Assembly: GCF_001426665.1 (NCBI RefSeq)
Contig: NZ_LMEY01000027.1
Coordinates: 1 to 38,437 of the forward strand
Direction of reading: 5' to 3'
Source: Rhizobium sp. Root1334
GTDB taxonomy: Bacteria > Pseudomonadota > Alphaproteobacteria > Rhizobiales > Rhizobiaceae
Length of the DNA: 38,437 bases
The first letter of the stretch is position 1. Each line of letters starts with the position of its first letter. The notes below the pieces were generated by a model. That model searched no databases. It had not been told where the DNA came from and was given only the letters and a program-made list of their open reading frames with translations. Both the position numbers and the translations under genes were made by a program. This document shows, in pieces, positions 35,190 to 38,437 of this stretch.

Positions 35190-35774
35190 CTAAACTTTCA
35201 ACGTCAGCACATGCGCCAGCAGATCGGCCTGCCCCTTACTGTTCTCCTCCACAATCCGCCGGACCTTTTCCCGGTCGATCGCATAGGTTTCGCCATCAGC
35301 GGTGAAGGGTTCTTTGAAGGTAAAAGCTCTGGCCGACGCCCCGTGATCGTGCAGATGTTCCAGCCGGCTGGCGCCATCGGACCAGTCGGGAAAACCATGC
35401 TCCCCCACCCACCACAGCACCAGCGGCGGCCAGCTGGGTTTGATGTTCCAGTTGCGCGCATGTTTCAACGCATCGGCATGAACACCATTGTACGAAAACG
35501 CCATCAAGGATTCGATGTCGGCCCAGAGCGACAGCGACGATGGTGCGCTGCCAAAACCGCTACCGTCGATGAAGCGGGGAAAGGCCTGTTTGCCCCAGCT
35601 ACGCGGTCCTGGCACGCCGCGATAACCGGAGCGTCCGATAAAACCGGACGCCCGCGACGCCGCCTCGAAATTGGCCGGTTCGCGCGAGACGAAACCGTCG
35701 ACACGGGGATCGCCTTCAGGCCCGACATGCAGGCCGAAATTGTAGATGGCCAGACGATATTGCCCGGCCACCAT
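35190..35774 (-). CDS. DUF3291 domain-containing protein
   Basis: The 194-residue protein shows the DUF3291 pattern: LAIYNFGLHVGPEGDPRVDGF, EAASRASGFIGRSGYRG, SLSLWADIESLMAFSYNGVHADALKHARNW, and LVLWWVGEHGFPDWSDGASRLEHLHDHG. The family has a dimeric alpha-beta (ABM-like) fold and no known role. It begins 1 nt after the stop of the DUF1178 gene, so it is the last gene of the nit-DUF1178-DUF3291 unit. Confidence 0.82.
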   Translation of the reverse strand: MVAGQYRLAIYNFGLHVGPEGDPRVDGFVSREPANFEAASRASGFIGRSGYRGVPGPRSWGKQAFPRFIDGSGFGSAPSSLSLWADIESLMAFSYNGVHADALKHARNWNIKPSWPPLVLWWVGEHGFPDWSDGASRLEHLHDHGASARAFTFKEPFTADGETYAIDREKVRRIVEENSKGQADLLAHVLTLKV

Positions 35775-35775
35775 C

Positions 35776-36204
35776 TCAGTTCACATCGTCGGGCAGCACC
35801 GGCAGGGCGGCAATCTCGATGCCCTCGTCCAGCAAAGCCTTGGCCTCATCGACGGTCGCCTGGCCGATCAGGCCGCGCTGCTCGGCCTCGCCATAGTGAA
35901 TCTTGCGGGCCTCCTCGGGAAACTTGGTCCCGACATCCTCGGCATTTTCGCGGATCGACGTGACCAGTTCACGGATCTTGGCGACCGCTTCCTTGCGGGC
36001 CTGATCCATCATCAGCACCTTGGTCTCGTCCTTCTTGCGGGCTGTCGAGACTGAAGGCGCCATCAGCTCCTTGCCCACCTTGGCCGAACCGCAGACGGGA
36101 CAGGACACCAGCCCGCGCTCCGCCTGACCGTCGAAATCGGCGCTTGAGGAAAACCATCCCTCGAAGGAGTGGCCGCTGTCGCAAGCAAGCGTATATTTGA
36201 TCAA
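35776..36204 (-). CDS. DUF1178 family zinc-ribbon protein
   Basis: The 142-residue protein opens with a zinc-ribbon-like part (C8 in LACDSGHSFEGWF, then SCPVCGSAKV) and continues as a helical charged region. DUF1178 is found in alpha- and betaproteobacteria, often beside grxC and comF; function is unknown. The start is a TTG at 36204 that overlaps the stop of the upstream Nit gene by 4 nt (TTGA), which explains the coupling. DUF3291 follows after 1 nt. Confidence 0.9.
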   Translation of the reverse strand: MIKYTLACDSGHSFEGWFSSSADFDGQAERGLVSCPVCGSAKVGKELMAPSVSTARKKDETKVLMMDQARKEAVAKIRELVTSIRENAEDVGTKFPEEARKIHYGEAEQRGLIGQATVDEAKALLDEGIEIAALPVLPDDVN

Positions 36205-37058
36205 GCGGCCACATCCCCGGAAGCGCTGAGCGGCACCTCCTCAAGCTGGAACGGCCTGCCGTTCTTGAGGTTGGGGATCTTGCCCCGCGCCGCTGCAACC
36301 GCATCGACGTCGATATCAGCAAGCACGATGCCCTCGCCGGTGCCACTGGCCGAGGCCAGTACACGGCCCCAGGGATCGATGACCATCGAGTGGCCAAAGG
36401 TTTCGCGGCCATCCTCATGGACGCCTGCCTGCGCTGCAGCGATGACGAACATGCCGTTTTCGATCGCCCGGGCGCGCAGCAGGATTTCCCAATGCGCCTC
36501 GCCGGTCTGGCGGGTAAAGGCGGCCGGCACCGACATGATCTGTGCACCTGCAGCCGCCTGCGCCCGGAAGAGTTCAGGGAAGCGAACGTCGTAGCAGATG
36601 GCGCAGCCGAGCTTGCCGAACGGCAGGTTCACCAGCCGCGCCGTGCCGCCTGGCGTATAGGCCGAGCTTTCGCGCCAGCTCTCGCCATTGTCGAGGTCGA
36701 CGTCGAACATGTGGATCTTGTCGTAATGGGTGATCTTCTTGCCATCGGGGCCAAACAGAAAACCACGATTGGCCATCTTGCCATCAGCAAGGCCAATGGC
36801 CGTCGAACCGACATGCAGGTAAATACCAAGTTCGGCGGCGAGGCTGGAAGCGGCGGCAACGATGAGATCGTTCCCTTCGTCGCGCAGTGCCGCCTTCATC
36901 GCAGCCCGGTCGCGCTGAAGAGCCCCGGTCATCTCCGGAGTCTGGACGTAAATTGCGCCCTGTGCGGCTGCTTCCCGCACGAGCCGTCCCATGCTCTGCA
37001 CATTCCGGGCCGGATCGACACCGGAACACATCTGGATCGCTGCGGCCTTGAACGTCAT
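36201..37058 (-). CDS. Nit2-type carbon-nitrogen hydrolase (probable omega-amidase / deaminated glutathione amidase)
   Basis: The 285-residue protein has the nitrilase triad E42 (QTPEMTG), K114 (HYDKIHMFD) and C155 (GCAICYDVRFPE). The closest family by motif is Nit1/Nit2, which cleaves deaminated glutathione or omega-amides of 2-oxoacids. The neighbour grxC, also in glutathione chemistry, supports this. ATG 37058 is chosen with AAGGAG 8 nt upstream; GTG 37061 is an alternative. It is 12 bp downstream of grxC and 4-nt overlapping DUF1178. Confidence 0.92.
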   Translation of the reverse strand: MTFKAAAIQMCSGVDPARNVQSMGRLVREAAAQGAIYVQTPEMTGALQRDRAAMKAALRDEGNDLIVAAASSLAAELGIYLHVGSTAIGLADGKMANRGFLFGPDGKKITHYDKIHMFDVDLDNGESWRESSAYTPGGTARLVNLPFGKLGCAICYDVRFPELFRAQAAAGAQIMSVPAAFTRQTGEAHWEILLRARAIENGMFVIAAAQAGVHEDGRETFGHSMVIDPWGRVLASASGTGEGIVLADIDVDAVAAARGKIPNLKNGRPFQLEEVPLSASGDVAA

Positions 37059-37070
37059 CACAGTCACTCC

Positions 37071-37328
37071 TTACGCAGCAAGCATCGCGTCCAGCTTGCC
37101 GGCGCGTTCCAGCGCATGCAGGTCGTCGCAGCCGCCGACATGGGCATTGTTGATGAAGATCTGCGGGAAGGTCGTGCCGCCATTCGACCGCTCGATCATC
37201 TGCTGGCGAACTTCCGGCGCATAGGTCGCATCATGTTCCTCGAACTGCACGCCCTTGGTTTCCAGAAGTTTCTTCGCCGCGGAACAATAACCGCAGAATT
37301 GACGGGTATAAATGACAACCGAAGCCAT
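37071..37328 (-). CDS. grxC: Glutaredoxin 3
   Basis: The 85-residue protein has a thioredoxin fold with active site C12-G-Y-C15 (TRQFCGYCSAAK) in place of the common CPYC, plus TTFPQIFINNAHVGGCDDL. It reduces disulfides and glutathione mixed disulfides in the cytoplasm. ATG 37328 gives the usual 85-residue length; the longer frame is rejected. It lies between comF and the nit gene in the same direction. Confidence 0.95.
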   Translation of the reverse strand: MASVVIYTRQFCGYCSAAKKLLETKGVQFEEHDATYAPEVRQQMIERSNGGTTFPQIFINNAHVGGCDDLHALERAGKLDAMLAA

Positions 37329-37376
37329 GAGTTGATCTGCTCCTTCGCCGGCCCTGCGCCAGCATTCCATACGGTC

Positions 37377-38165
37377 TCATATAGGACCGGACACGGCTCT
37401 TGCAAAGGTCAAAACGGTCACATCCGCCACCCCTGCCCTCTTCAGAACGCGGGTGGCGGCCGAGACGGTCGCCCCCGTCGTAAAGACATCATCAACGAGA
37501 ACGATGCGCTTGCCAAACAAGGCCGTCCTGCCGGTTTCCGTTACCGAAAAGGCCCCACGCACGTTCTCTTCACGCTGACTGGCACCCAGCCCGATCTGTT
37601 GGGCGGTGCGCCGGTTGCGGATCAGCGCCGTCGCTAGAAAGGGCTTCCCCGACCTGCGGGCAATCACCCTGGCAAGCTCGGCCGACTGGTTGAACTTGCG
37701 GCCCCAAAGCCGGTAGGCGTGTAGCGGCACCGGAACGATCGCATCGCTTGCCGCGACAGTGCCATCGCTGGCCCGGATCATCCACTCCGCCATCATCACA
37801 GCCAGATCGGTCCGATCGCGGTATTTCAGGCCATGAATCAGCGACTTGGCAATGCCGTCATGGATGGCGACGGAGCGTAGCCGTTCGAACACCGGCGGAT
37901 TGGCGATCGCATCGGCCGACAGGATGCCCGCGCCCAGATCGTGCGAAAACGGCAGACCGAGGACCTCGCAATAGGGCCGCTCGATCAGCCGCAGTGTCGC
38001 CCAGCAGGCGGGGCAAACACCGCGATGCTGGCCGGTCATCCGGCCGCAACCGGCACAGACCGGCGGATAAACCGCATCGACCGCGGCAGCTATCACGCTG
38101 CGCAGCCCCTTCCGCAGGCCACCGGCCAGCCGCCATCCTGGATTTTCCGCCTGTTCGTCCCCCAT
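37377..38165 (-). CDS. comF: ComF family protein (phosphoribosyltransferase-like)
   Basis: The 262-residue protein has an N-terminal zinc-finger-like CxxC pair (VCAGCGRMTG and VCPACWATL, about residues 38-60) and a type I PRTase domain with the PRPP motif IVLVDDVFTTGATVS near 225. It belongs to the ComF family, linked to DNA uptake in other bacteria; no other competence gene is seen here. First gene of the comF-grxC-nit-DUF1178-DUF3291 run. Confidence 0.92.
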   Translation of the reverse strand: MGDEQAENPGWRLAGGLRKGLRSVIAAAVDAVYPPVCAGCGRMTGQHRGVCPACWATLRLIERPYCEVLGLPFSHDLGAGILSADAIANPPVFERLRSVAIHDGIAKSLIHGLKYRDRTDLAVMMAEWMIRASDGTVAASDAIVPVPLHAYRLWGRKFNQSAELARVIARRSGKPFLATALIRNRRTAQQIGLGASQREENVRGAFSVTETGRTALFGKRIVLVDDVFTTGATVSAATRVLKRAGVADVTVLTFARAVSGPI

Positions 38166-38197
38166 GAGGTTGACATTACGGCGGACCGGGTTTCATT

Positions 38198-38229
38198 GCG
38201 ATCAGATTTTTGGGCGACCAGATTTTTGG
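38198..38229. repeat. Tandem 16-bp direct repeat before the methyltransferase gene
   Basis: GCGATCAGATTTTTGG (38198-38213) and GCGACCAGATTTTTGG (38214-38229) differ at one base. The second copy ends 11 bp before the ATG at 38241, in the divergent gap with comF. It may be a regulator site or a recent duplication of the leader. Confidence 0.75.
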
Positions 38230-38240
38230 AAAGCAAGGCC

Positions 38241-38437
38241 ATGGATATCGTTTTCGACCAGACGCTCATCGAAGCCCGCCGCAAGCGTGCTTTCCGCAAC
38301 GGCGATCCGAAGGCGCAGTTCCTGCTGGAGATCGCAGCACAGGAATTGTCCGAGCGCCTGAGCGTGGTAGAGCGCCATTTCGACAAGGCGGTCGAGTTGC
38401 ACGGCTATACCGGCCTCACCGCCCGCTACATCGCCTA
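38241..38437 (+). CDS. Methyltransferase-like protein, N-terminal part (truncated by window end)
   Basis: The 65 visible residues (MDIVFDQTLIEARRKRAF, then FLLEIAAQELSERLSVVERHF) resemble the start of the SAM-dependent methyltransferases related to BioC/NDUFAF5 that lie next to comF in rhizobia. The SAM-binding motif is beyond the window, so this is a tentative call. It is divergent from comF. Confidence 0.65.
   Translation, partial: MDIVFDQTLIEARRKRAFRNGDPKAQFLLEIAAQELSERLSVVERHFDKAVELHGYTGLTARYIA

Overview
The window looks like the chromosome of a GC-rich alphaproteobacterium of the family Rhizobiaceae (Rhizobium, Agrobacterium or a close relative). The evidence is the backbone gene set (M23 peptidase, clpB, DUF4167, prmC-prfA-ptsP-lysC, ubiG, DUF1178, a Nit-type amidohydrolase, grxC, comF), an Atu4866-type protein, CtrA-like and rhizobial Pho-box motifs, and palindromic intergenic repeats of a kind common in this family. 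Genus and species cannot be fixed from the sequence alone.

Layout. 1-2.4 kb: an unassigned left edge, then a secreted or membrane-anchored M23 peptidase. 2.5-6.2 kb: three small accessory units (EamA exporter with divergent Lrp regulator; SDR plus Atu4866 protein with divergent LysR regulator). 6.2-8.8 kb: clpB, with a bidirectional terminator shared with the lysR gene. 9.0-12.6 kb: a phosphotransferase, a saccharopine-dehydrogenase-like oxidoreductase with divergent TetR regulator and two palindromic operators, and a DUF2268-like protease. 12.8-20.3 kb: leftward DUF4167, prmC, prfA, a broken DUF559 gene, ptsP and lysC. 20.5-23.6 kb: a rightward set (DUF1348, TetR, GDPD, ppk2), with a TetR-type palindrome inside the first promoter and a near-perfect Pho box before ppk2. 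23.8-25.0 kb: HxlR regulator and divergent glutathione S-transferase. 25.2-29.0 kb: a leftward eptA - response regulator - sensor kinase cluster, resembling the PmrAB/EptA arrangement. 29.3-31.9 kb: a tiny membrane protein, an HWE-family PAS kinase overlapping a single-domain receiver, and an SDR. 32.4-33.6 kb: a small Cys/Arg-rich protein and ubiG. 33.7-38.4 kb: GNAT, parDE, DUF3291, DUF1178, Nit hydrolase, grxC and comF (all leftward), and the start of a rightward methyltransferase-like gene.

How the parts fit. The backbone serves protein quality control (clpB), translation termination (prfA and its methylase prmC), nitrogen-PTS signalling (ptsP), lysine/threonine-family amino acids (lysC), ubiquinone (ubiG) and thiol/amide repair (grxC, Nit). 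The 12 kb between lysC and ubiG, which I recall as neighbours in many relatives, looks like accessory DNA. It carries phosphate (GDPD, ppk2), lipid A modification (eptA with a two-component system) and signalling functions.

I did not find a phage, an intact insertion sequence, a CRISPR array, a tRNA or an rRNA. I see no convincing completely new multi-gene system. The best leads are the eptA/two-component cluster with its divergent 53-aa membrane protein, the Pho-boxed ppk2, a CtrA-type site before the DUF4167 gene, the operator pairs at the TetR loci, the Cys-rich protein at 32.4 kb, and a DUF559 gene broken by one stop codon.
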